A stretch of 64,000 bases of DNA from Rhodospirillum rubrum ATCC 11170. Lineage in GTDB: Bacteria; Pseudomonadota; Alphaproteobacteria; Rhodospirillales; Rhodospirillaceae. The translations under genes were made by a program, and so were the position numbers. The stretch is from the NCBI RefSeq assembly GCF_000013085.1, contig NC_007643.1:815001-879000 (forward strand), given 5' to 3'. A model generated the notes under the pieces. It worked only from the letters and a program-made list of their open reading frames with translations, did not search any database and was not told the origin of the DNA. The first letter of the stretch is position 1. The number at the start of each line of letters is the position of its first letter. Shown one piece after another: positions 1 through 8,803 of this stretch.

Positions 1-519
1 GAGGCCATGCGGCTGGCCATGCTCGGCACCCATTACCGCCAGCCCTTCGACTGGACGGCCGAGGGGCTGGAGCAGGCGCGGCGCGGCCTGGATCGCCTCT
101 ATTCGGCGCTGCGCCGGGTCGCCGGGATCGCCGCCTCGCCGGCCGAGGTTCCCGAAGGGGTGATGGCCGCGCTTTGTGATGATCTTAATACCCCCAAGGC
201 CCTGGCCGAGGTCTACGACCTGCTCGGCGTCCTCAACCGGGCGACCACCACCGAAGAGCAGGCGAAGGCCAAGGGTGCCCTGCTGGCGGCGGGCGCGCTT
301 CTCGGCCTGTTCCAGGCCGATCCCGAGGTTTGGTTGTGCGGGGCGGGGACCGGCGAGGAGGAGGGGCTGGCCGCCCGCGTCGAAGATCTGATCTGTCAGC
401 GCAAGGCCGCCCGCCAGGCCCGCGACTTCGCCCGCGCCGATGCCATCCGCGACGAACTGACCCAGGCCGGGATCGTGCTGGAAGACGGACCGAACGGCAC
501 CACTTGGCGAAAAGCCTAA
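1..519 (+). CDS. cysS: Cysteinyl-tRNA synthetase, C-terminal part
   Basis: This is the 3' end of cysS; the reading frame is open at the left edge, so the start lies outside the window. The product charges tRNA(Cys) with cysteine in the cytoplasm. The visible part begins in the conserved segment MLGTHYRQPFDWT, and the C-terminal helical domain ends in the family-typical run ARDFARADAIRDEL. The catalytic HIGH and KMSKS motifs would be upstream and cannot be checked. The frame closes normally with TAA. Confidence is high from the C-terminal pattern. Confidence 0.93.
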   Translation, partial: EAMRLAMLGTHYRQPFDWTAEGLEQARRGLDRLYSALRRVAGIAASPAEVPEGVMAALCDDLNTPKALAEVYDLLGVLNRATTTEEQAKAKGALLAAGALLGLFQADPEVWLCGAGTGEEEGLAARVEDLICQRKAARQARDFARADAIRDELTQAGIVLEDGPNGTTWRKA

Positions 520-570
520 GCTGCGGACTCCTTCTTTTCGCGGGAAGATGATAGCCTGATCCATCCTTAG

Positions 571-596
571 GGCTACACCGCTTGGGCGGTGTGGCC
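571..596 (+). other. Hairpin between cysS and the FIST kinase gene
   Basis: An 11-base-pair stem (571-581 with 586-596, one G-T pair) encloses a four-base loop. It lies just before the ribosome binding site of the next gene. There is no T-run after it, so it may end cysS transcription inefficiently or shape the leader of the kinase mRNA. Confidence 0.45.
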
Positions 597-612
597 GGAT
601 CGGGAGGATCGG

Positions 613-3600
613 ATGGCCCGCGCGACGCAAGACAAAACCCTGATGGCTTCCCCGGCGCCGGCCGGCCTTCCCGACGGTCGGATGGTGCGCGTGCGCGAGG
701 CCGGTCCCGATCTGGCCGGGGTGGACGAGGCGAGCTTCGGCTTTTCCGGCCGGCCGGCGGCCCTCGCCCTGGCCTTCGTGTCCCCCCATCTTGATTTCGC
801 CGAGGTTCTGGAGGGGCTGCGCCGCCTTGCCGGACCGACGCCGCTGATCGGGGTTTCGTCCTTTGGCGGCCTTTGCGCCTCGTGCCCCGGGGGCGGGCTC
901 TATCGCTCGGCCGGGCCGGAGGCTCCGGGCATCATTCTTCAGGTGTTCTCGGCCGAGGTGATCGGTACGGTCAGCATTCAGTCGGTTTTTCTGCACAATG
1001 CCGACATCCGCGGCGAGCAACCCAGCCTTGAACGCGACACGCGGGTGGCCAGGATCGGCGCCGATCTGGCAGAGATCGCCTTGCCCTTCGCCCTTGATGC
1101 CCGCGACAGTCTGGCGCTGACCTTTGTCGATGGCCTGTCGGCCTGCGAAAACTACCTGATGGAAGCCATCTACGAGAGCGCGCGCTTTCCCTGTCTGTTC
1201 GTCGGCGGCTCGGCGGCCGGCACCCTTGAGTTCCGTCACACCTATTTGTTCGACGGCCAGCGGGTTCTGGAAGACCACGCGGTGCTGGTTTTCATCAAGC
1301 TGGCCCCGGGCAAGCGCTACGGCATCTTGAAAAGTCAGAACTTCGTCAAATCCGGCGTGGCCTTTTCGGTGGTCGAGGCCGATGCCGATCGGCGGACCGT
1401 CACCTCGGTCCTTGATGAAGCCACCGGCGCCGTGCGTCCGTTCATCGAGGTGTTGGCCGAAACCCTGGGCACCCTTCCCGAAGGGGTGGGCGACAGGCTG
1501 ATCGGCCATACCTTCGGCATCGAGGTCAGCAAGGAATTATTCGTGCGCTCGGTCTCGCGCATCGATCTGGCGGCGGGAACGGTGTCGTTCTTTTGCGACG
1601 TCAATCGCGGCGACCGGCTTGAATTGCTCGACGCCACCGATTTCGTCGAACAGACGCGGCGCGATGTCGTTGATTTCCTGCGCGACAAGCCCCCGCCGCT
1701 GGGGGTTCTGCTCAACGACTGCATCTTGCGCCGCCTCAACAACGAACCGGCCCTGGCCGGTCTCAATGACCTGTGGCTGACCGAGACGGCGGGGTTTTCG
1801 ACCTTTGGCGAGCTGCTCGGCATCAATATCAATCAGACCCTGACGGCGGTCGCCTTTTTCGACGATCCCGACGGCGCCTTCCATGATTCCTTCGTCGATG
1901 GCTTTCCCCTGCATTACGCCAGCTATTGCAGCTATTTCACCCTGACCCGGCTGCACCGCCTGGAAAGTGTCGCCCGGCTGCGCGCCGATATGACCACCCG
2001 GCTGATCCACCATCTGGGCGCCAGCCCCGATCTCGCCGCGCTGATCGAGGGCATGGTCGATTCCTCGCCCGATGTCGGGGCGATGCTAAGCGGGATCCGC
2101 GCCGCCATCGCCCGCGATCTCGCCGCCGAGGAACGGGTCCGTCAGGCCGAACGCCAGCTTAAGGAGGCGATCGAGACGATCAACGACGGCTTCGCCTTTT
2201 ATGACGCCGACGACCGTCTGGTGATCTGCAACGCCCAATACCGCACCACCTTCGCCGGGGCCGAAGACGCGATCGAGCCCGGCAACACCTTTGGCGACAT
2301 CGTGCGCGACATCGCCGCGCGTGGGGTGTTTTGCCAGGAGGGCGCCGATCTGGAACGCTTCGTCGCCGAGAGGCTGGCCGAGCATCGGGCGCCCACCGGG
2401 CGTGGCCAGCTCCACCGGGTGAGCGATGGCCATTGGATCGTCAGCAAGGAATTCCGCATGCCCGGCGGCGGGGTGGTGGCCACGCGCACCGATGTCAGCG
2501 AACTCAAGCGCCGCGAGGAGGAGGTCGAGGCGCTGAAGCGGCGCTATGAGCTGATCTTGCGCTCGGCCGGCGACGGCATCGTCGGCATCGATCGGGATGA
2601 AACCATCATCTTCGCCAATCAGGCCGCCGGAGCGATGTTGGGCCGCCCCGCCGAGACCCTGATCGGCTGCCCGTACCGGCCGGTGCTGAGCGGCGGGGTC
2701 GAGGCCCCCTTCCTGCCGGCCTTTCCCCTGCTTGGGGAAACCGGCCTGACCGGCGAGGGGGTGTTCCTGCGCGATGGCGGAACCGATTTCATCGCCGAAT
2801 TCATGTTGGCGCCGATCCGCGAAACCGCCACCTTCGAAGGCGCCGTGCTGGTCTTTCGCGATATCTCGCTGCGCAAGCATTACGAGGCCGGGATCGTCGA
2901 CCAGCAGCGCCGGCTTGAGGAAGAGGTCGCCGAGCGCACCTTCAAGCTCTCGGCCGAAATCAGCATGCGGTCGCGGGTGGAAAACGTTCTGCGCGATAGC
3001 CAGGGACGCATGCGGGCGATCGCCGCCAGCCTGTTTGAGGGCGTTCTGTTGATTGATGCCCATGGCATCATCGTATTTGCCAATAAATCCGCCTATCGCT
3101 GGCTGGAAACCGTTGATCTGGTCGATCATGAACTCGACGAGGTGCTGAAGCTGCGCGGGACGGGGCGGTTGATCGATTTCGCCGAGGGGCCCTTCCGCCG
3201 GGTCATCGACAGCGGCGAGACGCTGATCGACGATGACGCCGCCTTCGTTGTCGGCTCTGGCCATGTGGTGAGCGTCGCCTATGCGGCCTCGCCGCTGGAG
3301 GAGGGCGGCAAGCGGCGGATCGCCGTTTTGTCGTTCCGCAGCATCGACGCCCTCAAGGAAGCCCAGCGCGAGGCGCTGCAGGCCTCGCGATTGGCCAGCG
3401 TCGGTCAGCTCGCCGCCGGCATCGCCCATGAGATCAACACCCCCATCCAATATATCGGCGATAATCTGCGCTTCATCGAAGGGGCCTTGGGCGAATTGGG
3501 CGGGGTGCTGGCCGATCTGCGGGCCCTGGCGGCGCGCGGCGGATTGGAAGCCGAGGCCGATGGCTGTTTCGCCGCCAAGGATATCGCCTATCTGATGGAG

Positions 3601-4173
3601 GAATTGCCGCTGGCGGCCACCCAATCGCTTCAGGGCGTCGATCATGTCGCCCATATCGTGCGCTCGATGAAGGAATTCTCCCACCCGGGGACCACGGCCA
3701 AGGTGGCGACCGATATCAATCGCGCCATCGACAGCACCCTGACCGTCTCGCGCAATGAATGGAAGCAATTGGCCCAGGTCGAGACCGACCTGGATGACGA
3801 TTTGCCGCTGATCTTGTGCTTCGCCGCCGAGATCAATCAGGTGCTTCTCAACCTGATCGTCAATGCCGCCCATGCCATCGAGACCGTGCGCGCCGAGGGC
3901 CAGCTTGGCACCATCCGCATCGCCACCCGCGGCGAGGCCGAATGCATCGAAATCCGCATCACCGACAGCGGTCCCGGGGTGCCGCCAGCCATCCGCGACA
4001 AGATCTTCGATCCCTTTTTCACCACCAAATCGGTGGGCAAGGGAACGGGGCAGGGGCTTTCCATCTGCCGCGACGTGGTGGTGACCAAGCACGGCGGAAA
4101 AATGTACCTCGATACCAGCGTTGCCCCGGGCGCCTGTTTCGTCGTCCGCTTGCCGATCGGCAACGCGGAATAA
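613..4173 (+). CDS. FIST-PAS-PAS-PAS hybrid sensor histidine kinase
   Basis: A soluble sensor kinase of 1186 residues. FIST N and C domains, a proposed small-ligand (amino acid) sensor, fill roughly residues 20-400. PAS-like segments follow at about 516-630, 643-750 and 799-915, with a coiled coil near 755-790. A HisKA domain has the phosphoacceptor in GIAHEINTP (His about 939), and the HATPase domain has NLIVNAAHAI (about 1075), DSGPGV and GKGTGQGL. There are no membrane segments. The ATG at 613 is chosen over 589 because GGGAGG at 602-607 sits five bases upstream. It has no receiver domain; two REC proteins encoded just downstream are the obvious partners. Confidence 0.9.
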   Translation: MARATQDKTLMASPAPAGLPDGRMVRVREAGPDLAGVDEASFGFSGRPAALALAFVSPHLDFAEVLEGLRRLAGPTPLIGVSSFGGLCASCPGGGLYRSAGPEAPGIILQVFSAEVIGTVSIQSVFLHNADIRGEQPSLERDTRVARIGADLAEIALPFALDARDSLALTFVDGLSACENYLMEAIYESARFPCLFVGGSAAGTLEFRHTYLFDGQRVLEDHAVLVFIKLAPGKRYGILKSQNFVKSGVAFSVVEADADRRTVTSVLDEATGAVRPFIEVLAETLGTLPEGVGDRLIGHTFGIEVSKELFVRSVSRIDLAAGTVSFFCDVNRGDRLELLDATDFVEQTRRDVVDFLRDKPPPLGVLLNDCILRRLNNEPALAGLNDLWLTETAGFSTFGELLGININQTLTAVAFFDDPDGAFHDSFVDGFPLHYASYCSYFTLTRLHRLESVARLRADMTTRLIHHLGASPDLAALIEGMVDSSPDVGAMLSGIRAAIARDLAAEERVRQAERQLKEAIETINDGFAFYDADDRLVICNAQYRTTFAGAEDAIEPGNTFGDIVRDIAARGVFCQEGADLERFVAERLAEHRAPTGRGQLHRVSDGHWIVSKEFRMPGGGVVATRTDVSELKRREEEVEALKRRYELILRSAGDGIVGIDRDETIIFANQAAGAMLGRPAETLIGCPYRPVLSGGVEAPFLPAFPLLGETGLTGEGVFLRDGGTDFIAEFMLAPIRETATFEGAVLVFRDISLRKHYEAGIVDQQRRLEEEVAERTFKLSAEISMRSRVENVLRDSQGRMRAIAASLFEGVLLIDAHGIIVFANKSAYRWLETVDLVDHELDEVLKLRGTGRLIDFAEGPFRRVIDSGETLIDDDAAFVVGSGHVVSVAYAASPLEEGGKRRIAVLSFRSIDALKEAQREALQASRLASVGQLAAGIAHEINTPIQYIGDNLRFIEGALGELGGVLADLRALAARGGLEAEADGCFAAKDIAYLMEELPLAATQSLQGVDHVAHIVRSMKEFSHPGTTAKVATDINRAIDSTLTVSRNEWKQLAQVETDLDDDLPLILCFAAEINQVLLNLIVNAAHAIETVRAEGQLGTIRIATRGEAECIEIRITDSGPGVPPAIRDKIFDPFFTTKSVGKGTGQGLSICRDVVVTKHGGKMYLDTSVAPGACFVVRLPIGNAE

Positions 4174-4192
4174 GTCTTTTATATAGGGAAAA

Positions 4193-4210
4193 GGCTGTAT
4201 CTTATCAGCC
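4193..4210 (+). other. Small stem-loop after the FIST kinase gene
   Basis: GGCTG and CAGCC arms flank an eight-base spacer that can partly pair. It lies in the 113-base gap between the kinase and the REC-HDOD gene. No T-run follows, so it is not convincing as a terminator. Confidence 0.25.
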
Positions 4211-4286
4211 GTAAGGTCGCTAAAATAATCCCTTCGCCGGAAGACGGACCGGGCCGCCCTGTATCATCAAGGGGAAACACGGCGTC

Positions 4287-5453
4287 ATGATGCAGACCAT
4301 TTTGTTCGTGGACGACGATATCAATCTTTTGCAGGCCCTTCAGCGGATGCTGCGTGGTTATCGCGCCGAATGGGAGATGGTTTTCGTCGACGACCCGCGC
4401 AAGGCTCTCGCCCTGCTGGCGACCAGACGGTTCGATGTGGTGGTTTCCGATATGCGGATGCCCGATCTTGACGGCGCCCAATTGCTGTCGGAGGTCGAGC
4501 GCCTGCATCCGGGCACCGTGCGGGTGATCTTGTCGGGCTATGCCGAGGAAAGCAGCCTGTTTCGCAGTGTCGGTCCCGCCCACCAGTATCTGTCCAAGCC
4601 CTGCGATCCCGAAGCCATCCTCGCCCTGATGGCGCGAAGCTGGCGGTTGCGCGAGATTCTGGCCGATCCGGCCCTGCGCGACTTGGCGGCCAGCTTGCGG
4701 ACCTTGCCCTCGCCGCCCGATCTCTATCTGCGGCTGACGGCGGCGATGGCCGATCCGGCGGTCAATACCTCGACCATCGCCCGGATGATCGCCGAAGACA
4801 TGGCGATGACCGCCGAACTGCTCAAAATCACCAATTCCTCGTATTTCGCCTTGCCCTCGCGCATTACCACCGCCGCCCAGGCGGTACGCCTGCTGGGGTT
4901 GGAAACCGTCTGCGTTCTGGTTCTTCACGCCGGAATCTTCCGCCAATTCCAGGGGCATCCCGGTCTTGGCGAGATCTTGCGGGCCCTGAGCGGCCATGGA
5001 GTCGCCAAAGGCCTGCTCGCCCAGAAGCTGGCGGCCGAGGACGGGGCCGACGAGGCCGTGCGCGCCCAGGCCCATTGCGCGGGCATGATGGCCGATATCG
5101 GCGCCCTGGTTTTGCTTGATGCCTATCCCGACGCCTTTCAAACGATGATCGCCAAGGCGGGGCGGGGGAAACTCGAGGCGGTCGAACGGGCGGCCTTTGG
5201 CGCCAGCCATGCCCAATTGGGGGCGTTCATCCTGGGGCTTTGGGGCTTTCCCGATCCGGTGATCGAAGCGGTGCTCTATCAATGGCATCCCTCGCAGTGC
5301 CTGAACCAGGGGCGCGGCGCGCTTAGCTATGTTCATCTGGCCTGTGTGCGCGGCAATGCCTCCCCCCTTGGTCCGCCCGGGATGGGAGAATGCGATCTTG
5401 ATGCCGATTATGCCGCGCGCCTTGGCCTGGACCACAGTCCCTGTGTTCGATAG
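4287..5453 (+). CDS. Response regulator with HDOD output domain
   Basis: A 388-residue protein. The N-terminal receiver domain (about 1-125) has the acidic cluster VDDD, the phosphorylation site in VVVSDMRMP (Asp55), ILSGY and the lysine in YLSKP. An HDOD domain follows (about 138-335). HDOD domains resemble HD hydrolases but usually lack enzymatic activity and act as signalling scaffolds. The start could equally be the next codon at 4290. Its position right after the FIST kinase suggests it receives phosphate from that kinase; this pairing is inferred. Confidence 0.88.
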   Translation: MMQTILFVDDDINLLQALQRMLRGYRAEWEMVFVDDPRKALALLATRRFDVVVSDMRMPDLDGAQLLSEVERLHPGTVRVILSGYAEESSLFRSVGPAHQYLSKPCDPEAILALMARSWRLREILADPALRDLAASLRTLPSPPDLYLRLTAAMADPAVNTSTIARMIAEDMAMTAELLKITNSSYFALPSRITTAAQAVRLLGLETVCVLVLHAGIFRQFQGHPGLGEILRALSGHGVAKGLLAQKLAAEDGADEAVRAQAHCAGMMADIGALVLLDAYPDAFQTMIAKAGRGKLEAVERAAFGASHAQLGAFILGLWGFPDPVIEAVLYQWHPSQCLNQGRGALSYVHLACVRGNASPLGPPGMGECDLDADYAARLGLDHSPCVR

Positions 5454-5547
5454 GCGGGAGGCGAGCGGGGGGACTCTTGAGTTGAAATCAAAGGATTGAC
5501 TCGCAGTCCGCCGCTTTGGGGGCGGCGAGCCGTCAGGGAGACGCGGA

Positions 5548-6720
5548 GTGAGCGATACCGTCTTGATCATCGACGACGACGCCAATCTGCTTTCGGCGAT
5601 GAAACGCCAGCTGCGGGGTCGTTTCGCCGTGACCACCGCCCAAAGCGGCGAAGAGGCCCTCGGCCTGCTTGGCGCCGGCGAGGCGCCGGCGGTGGTGTTG
5701 TGCGACATGCGCATGGGTGGCATGAACGGGGTGGAAACCCTGCGCAAGGTCCGCGACCTCGCGCCCGATACGGTGCGCATGATGTTGACGGGCAATGCCG
5801 ACACCCAGACGGCGATCGACGCCATCAACGAAGGCAACATCTTCCGCTTCTTTTCCAAGCCTTGCACCCCGCAAGTGCTGGAAGCCGGGCTGGAAGCGGC
5901 GGTGGCCCAGTATCGTCTGGTGACCGCCGAACGCGACCTGCTGGAAAAGACCCTGTCGGGCAGCATCCGGGTATTGATGGATATGCTGGCGCTGACCTAT
6001 CCCCGGGGCTATGCCCGGGCCGCCCGCCTGCGCGGCTGGGTGCGCAAGATGACGCGCGACAACAACATGCCCCACCGCTGGCAGCTTGATATCGCCTCGA
6101 TGCTCGCCCCGCTCGGCCTTGTCGCCCTACCCGAGGCGGTGCTGGCCAAGCTGCACCGCCGCGAGCCCTTGAGCGATGAGGAAAGGGCGATGGTCGAACG
6201 CAGCCCCGAGGCGGCGCGCAATGTCATCAACCATATCCCCCGCCTCCAGGGGGTGGCCGAGATCGTTTATTTGCAAAACCGCGGCTTTGACGGCAGCGGC
6301 TTTCCCCCCGAAGGGCCGAGCGGGGTGGATATCCCCTTTGATTCGCGCCTGCTGCGCATCTTGAACGATCTGGGCGACGTGGTTGGCGACTCGGTGCCGC
6401 TGGCCGGTCATTTCGCCGAATTGGAGGCCAATGCCCGGTGGTATGACGGGGCCTTGCTGCGCAAGGTACGGCTGTGTCTGGAAGCGCCGGCCGGCAAGGG
6501 GATCAAGCCGGCCTTCCGCAAGCTTTCGACCGATACGTTGATCGCCGGCATGGTGGTGTCGGACGATGTGGTCGGAGAGGGCGGGCGCTTGCTGCTGGCG
6601 GCCTTGACGCCGGTTTCCGAGGCCCATATCGAGCGCCTGCGCAACCTCGCCCGCCTGCGGGTGATCGCCGATGCCATCCCGATCATCGTCGATGAACGCG
6701 GTCAGCCCAAAGTGGGATGA
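5548..6720 (+). CDS. Response regulator with degenerate HD-GYP-like domain
   Basis: A 390-residue protein starting at GTG after a GGGAG site. The receiver domain is complete (IIDDD, Asp53 in VVLCDMRMG, LTGNAD, FFSKPC). The C-terminal half keeps the HD-GYP outline, including NRGFDGSGFP where active enzymes have HHERWDGSGYP. The metal ligands are lost: the HDIGK block reads as APLGL in SMLAPLGLVALP. Cyclic-di-GMP hydrolysis is therefore unlikely, and a binding or scaffold role is more plausible. It is the second REC protein after the FIST kinase. Confidence 0.85.
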   Translation: MSDTVLIIDDDANLLSAMKRQLRGRFAVTTAQSGEEALGLLGAGEAPAVVLCDMRMGGMNGVETLRKVRDLAPDTVRMMLTGNADTQTAIDAINEGNIFRFFSKPCTPQVLEAGLEAAVAQYRLVTAERDLLEKTLSGSIRVLMDMLALTYPRGYARAARLRGWVRKMTRDNNMPHRWQLDIASMLAPLGLVALPEAVLAKLHRREPLSDEERAMVERSPEAARNVINHIPRLQGVAEIVYLQNRGFDGSGFPPEGPSGVDIPFDSRLLRILNDLGDVVGDSVPLAGHFAELEANARWYDGALLRKVRLCLEAPAGKGIKPAFRKLSTDTLIAGMVVSDDVVGEGGRLLLAALTPVSEAHIERLRNLARLRVIADAIPIIVDERGQPKVG

Positions 6721-6735
6721 GGGCGGCGTGTCGTG

Positions 6736-7938
6736 TTACGATGCCGCTTGGCCCGGTGTGGGGATAAGGATGGTCCACACCGTGCCCTGATCGGACACCA
6801 CCGTGGCGCTGGCGCCGATCTGTTCGATCAGACGGCGCACCAAACCGACCCCATGACGCTTGGTTCCCCCATTGATCGAGAAGCCCTTGCCATTGTCGGC
6901 GATGGTCAGGATGGCCCGCGCGTCCTCGGAGTCCTGCTTGAGGGCGCTGACGGTGATCGTGCCCCGGCCATCGGGAAAGGCGTGGTCATAGGCGTTGGCC
7001 ACCAGTTCGGCGACGGCCAGCCCCAAGGCGGTGACCACGTCGAGATCCAGGGAGAGCGAGTCGCTGGTGCAGGTCAGGGAGATTTCGTCGTTCGCCGAGC
7101 CCTGAATATCGGCGAGGCTGGCGCAAAGCGACTTCAGATAGCTGCCGAAATCGGTTGTGCGGGTCATTTCCCGGCCCAGAAGATGGTCATAGACTTGGGC
7201 CAGGGTGAAAACCCGACGGGCGATAGCCGAGAGACCCTTTCTTTCAAAGGGATCCACCGTGTCGCCCAATTGTTTGCTGAGCATCGCATAGACAAGTTGA
7301 AGGTTGTTTTTCACTCGATGCTGAAGTTCTTCGGCCAAGGTGTTTTTTTGTTCAAGAAGGCGATCTTTTTCTTCGACCAGAATCCGCATCTGATTAACGG
7401 ACTCATTTAAAACCTGGGTGCGAGTCGAGGTGGCGACGGCTTCGGCCAGGACATTGGCGAAGCCGGTCAGGAAATCGATGTCGTGCTGGTCGTAATCATG
7501 GTGCTGGTCGTTATCGATTTCCAATACGCCATAGGGCAGGTCGTCGCCTTTGATCAGGACATCGATCGTCGAAACCACGCCGTGCTCGGCATAGAAACTC
7601 GGCAATTCGAAATCGACCTCGCGGCTTACATCGTCACAGATCGACGGGTTCCCGGTGATGAAGGCCCGGCCCTGGGGGGAGGTGAGGTCGGCGCGCGAGA
7701 CGACATGGCCGACGACGCCGGGATTCCAGCCGTATCCGGCGACGACAAGCAGATCGTTCTCGGCGGCGCGATAGCGGCAGACCTTGCAAAAAGGAACGCT
7801 CAACCCCTCGGCACAAAGCCGCGCGGCTTCCGTCAGGATCACCATCAGGTCGGGTTCGCGAAGGGCGAAATTTCCGAAGTGCGCGATCGCTGCCTGCTGG
7901 CTGATAAGCTTGTGAAGTTCGGCTGTCGTCTCATCCAA
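6736..7938 (-). CDS. GAF-domain sensor histidine kinase, HisKA_2 type
   Basis: A 400-residue soluble kinase. A GAF domain covers about residues 25-170, followed by a short coiled coil (about 175-205). A HisKA_2 dimerisation segment carries the phosphoacceptor in ELQHRVKNNLQL (His207), and an HATPase domain fills the C-terminus (ELVANAYDHAF, ADNGKGF). HisKA_2 kinases often work with single-domain regulators or general-stress systems. The start overlaps the stop of the upstream response regulator gene by eight bases, so the two are very likely a cognate pair. The signal sensed by the GAF domain is unknown. Confidence 0.88.
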   Translation of the reverse strand: MDETTAELHKLISQQAAIAHFGNFALREPDLMVILTEAARLCAEGLSVPFCKVCRYRAAENDLLVVAGYGWNPGVVGHVVSRADLTSPQGRAFITGNPSICDDVSREVDFELPSFYAEHGVVSTIDVLIKGDDLPYGVLEIDNDQHHDYDQHDIDFLTGFANVLAEAVATSTRTQVLNESVNQMRILVEEKDRLLEQKNTLAEELQHRVKNNLQLVYAMLSKQLGDTVDPFERKGLSAIARRVFTLAQVYDHLLGREMTRTTDFGSYLKSLCASLADIQGSANDEISLTCTSDSLSLDLDVVTALGLAVAELVANAYDHAFPDGRGTITVSALKQDSEDARAILTIADNGKGFSINGGTKRHGVGLVRRLIEQIGASATVVSDQGTVWTILIPTPGQAAS

Positions 7939-8374
7939 GATCGGTGTCCTGCGGGGCGGGAAGGGGGGAGGGCAAAAGAAAGAACCCCGGAGGAAATGGC
8001 AGGGACGCCCGGCCGCTGGTCACCATCTCGCTGACGATTTCCAGGCCGCGCAGCAGATCCTGCGAGCGGAAGGGCTTGGCAAGGCAGGCCTCGCCGGTGA
8101 TCGCCCGCTCTTTGACCTGGGCGACATTGCCGCTGGCATAAAGAACGCCGATCCGGCCAAGGGCGCTGAGTTCGTTGGCGACATCGGTGCCAAATCCGCC
8201 ATAGGCCAGCCGCAGATCGATCAGGGCGAGGTCGGGGTGATGGCGCCGGCCGATGTCGATCGCCTCGCCCACGGTGCGGGCGATGCCACACACCTCATAG
8301 CCGTTTTCCACGAGCACCTCCTCGGCCATGTCGGCGATCATTAATTCGTCCTCGGCGATCAGAACCTTGGTCAT
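7931..8374 (-). CDS. Single-domain response regulator
   Basis: A 147-residue receiver protein with AEDE near the N-terminus, the phosphorylation site in LALIDLRL (Asp53) and the conserved lysine in CLAKPF (Lys100). The position that is usually Thr or Ser is in LYASGN. After about residue 118 only a proline-rich tail remains, so there is no output domain. It precedes and overlaps the HisKA_2 kinase gene, so it probably acts as that kinase's partner, passing phosphate on or binding a target protein. Confidence 0.88.
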   Translation of the reverse strand: MTKVLIAEDELMIADMAEEVLVENGYEVCGIARTVGEAIDIGRRHHPDLALIDLRLAYGGFGTDVANELSALGRIGVLYASGNVAQVKERAITGEACLAKPFRSQDLLRGLEIVSEMVTSGRASLPFPPGFFLLPSPLPAPQDTDLG

Positions 8375-8803
8375 ATCGAGACCTTTCCTTGGGGCGCTCC
8401 GCGTTCTGGAAACGATTGCCGATGTCCTGCGGCGGGAGGTATCAAAAGAACCTCGTGGTTCTTCCAGGGTAGAAAGTCATTTTTGCTTTGTTGGCGTAGA
8501 TATTGGGCATAACAGAGAGAATAAATAAGATATTTTCCCTGAGAAAAGGGAGTGCTTACCCGGATAAGCTGTGGCGGAACTTTCTGTGTGTCCCAAATAT
8601 CTGTTCTTACGCCAAGGAATGGCAGCCTCGGAAACTACCTGTGGTCGCTTTTTGGTTGAGGTATCTCTCGCGATTTTTGGGCCTGGACGCCCGGTAGCGG
8701 CGGGGATTGGACAAATCCTTGAGGCGCGGGCGGAAAACGCGGATACTTCCGCTCTTTCTCTCGACGCTTCGGTGGCCGAGGGACCACGACATCCGGGGCC
8801 GAC
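8375..8803. other. Divergent intergenic region before cimA, no gene seen
   Basis: This 429-base gap separates the leftward response regulator gene from the rightward citramalate synthase gene. The part at about 8470-8560 is clearly richer in A and T than its surroundings and probably carries the promoters. A small stem (GCTTA/TAAGC, 8554-8569) is present. Short open frames here lack a convincing ribosome binding site or family motif. I see no riboswitch or T-box that I can name. Confidence 0.5.

Noticed and set aside
2086-4092. 668-codon open frame on the minus strand inside the FIST kinase gene
   Set aside because: It has no domain pattern, and the plus strand carries complete FIST, PAS, HisKA and HATPase motifs. 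It is a high-GC mirror frame.
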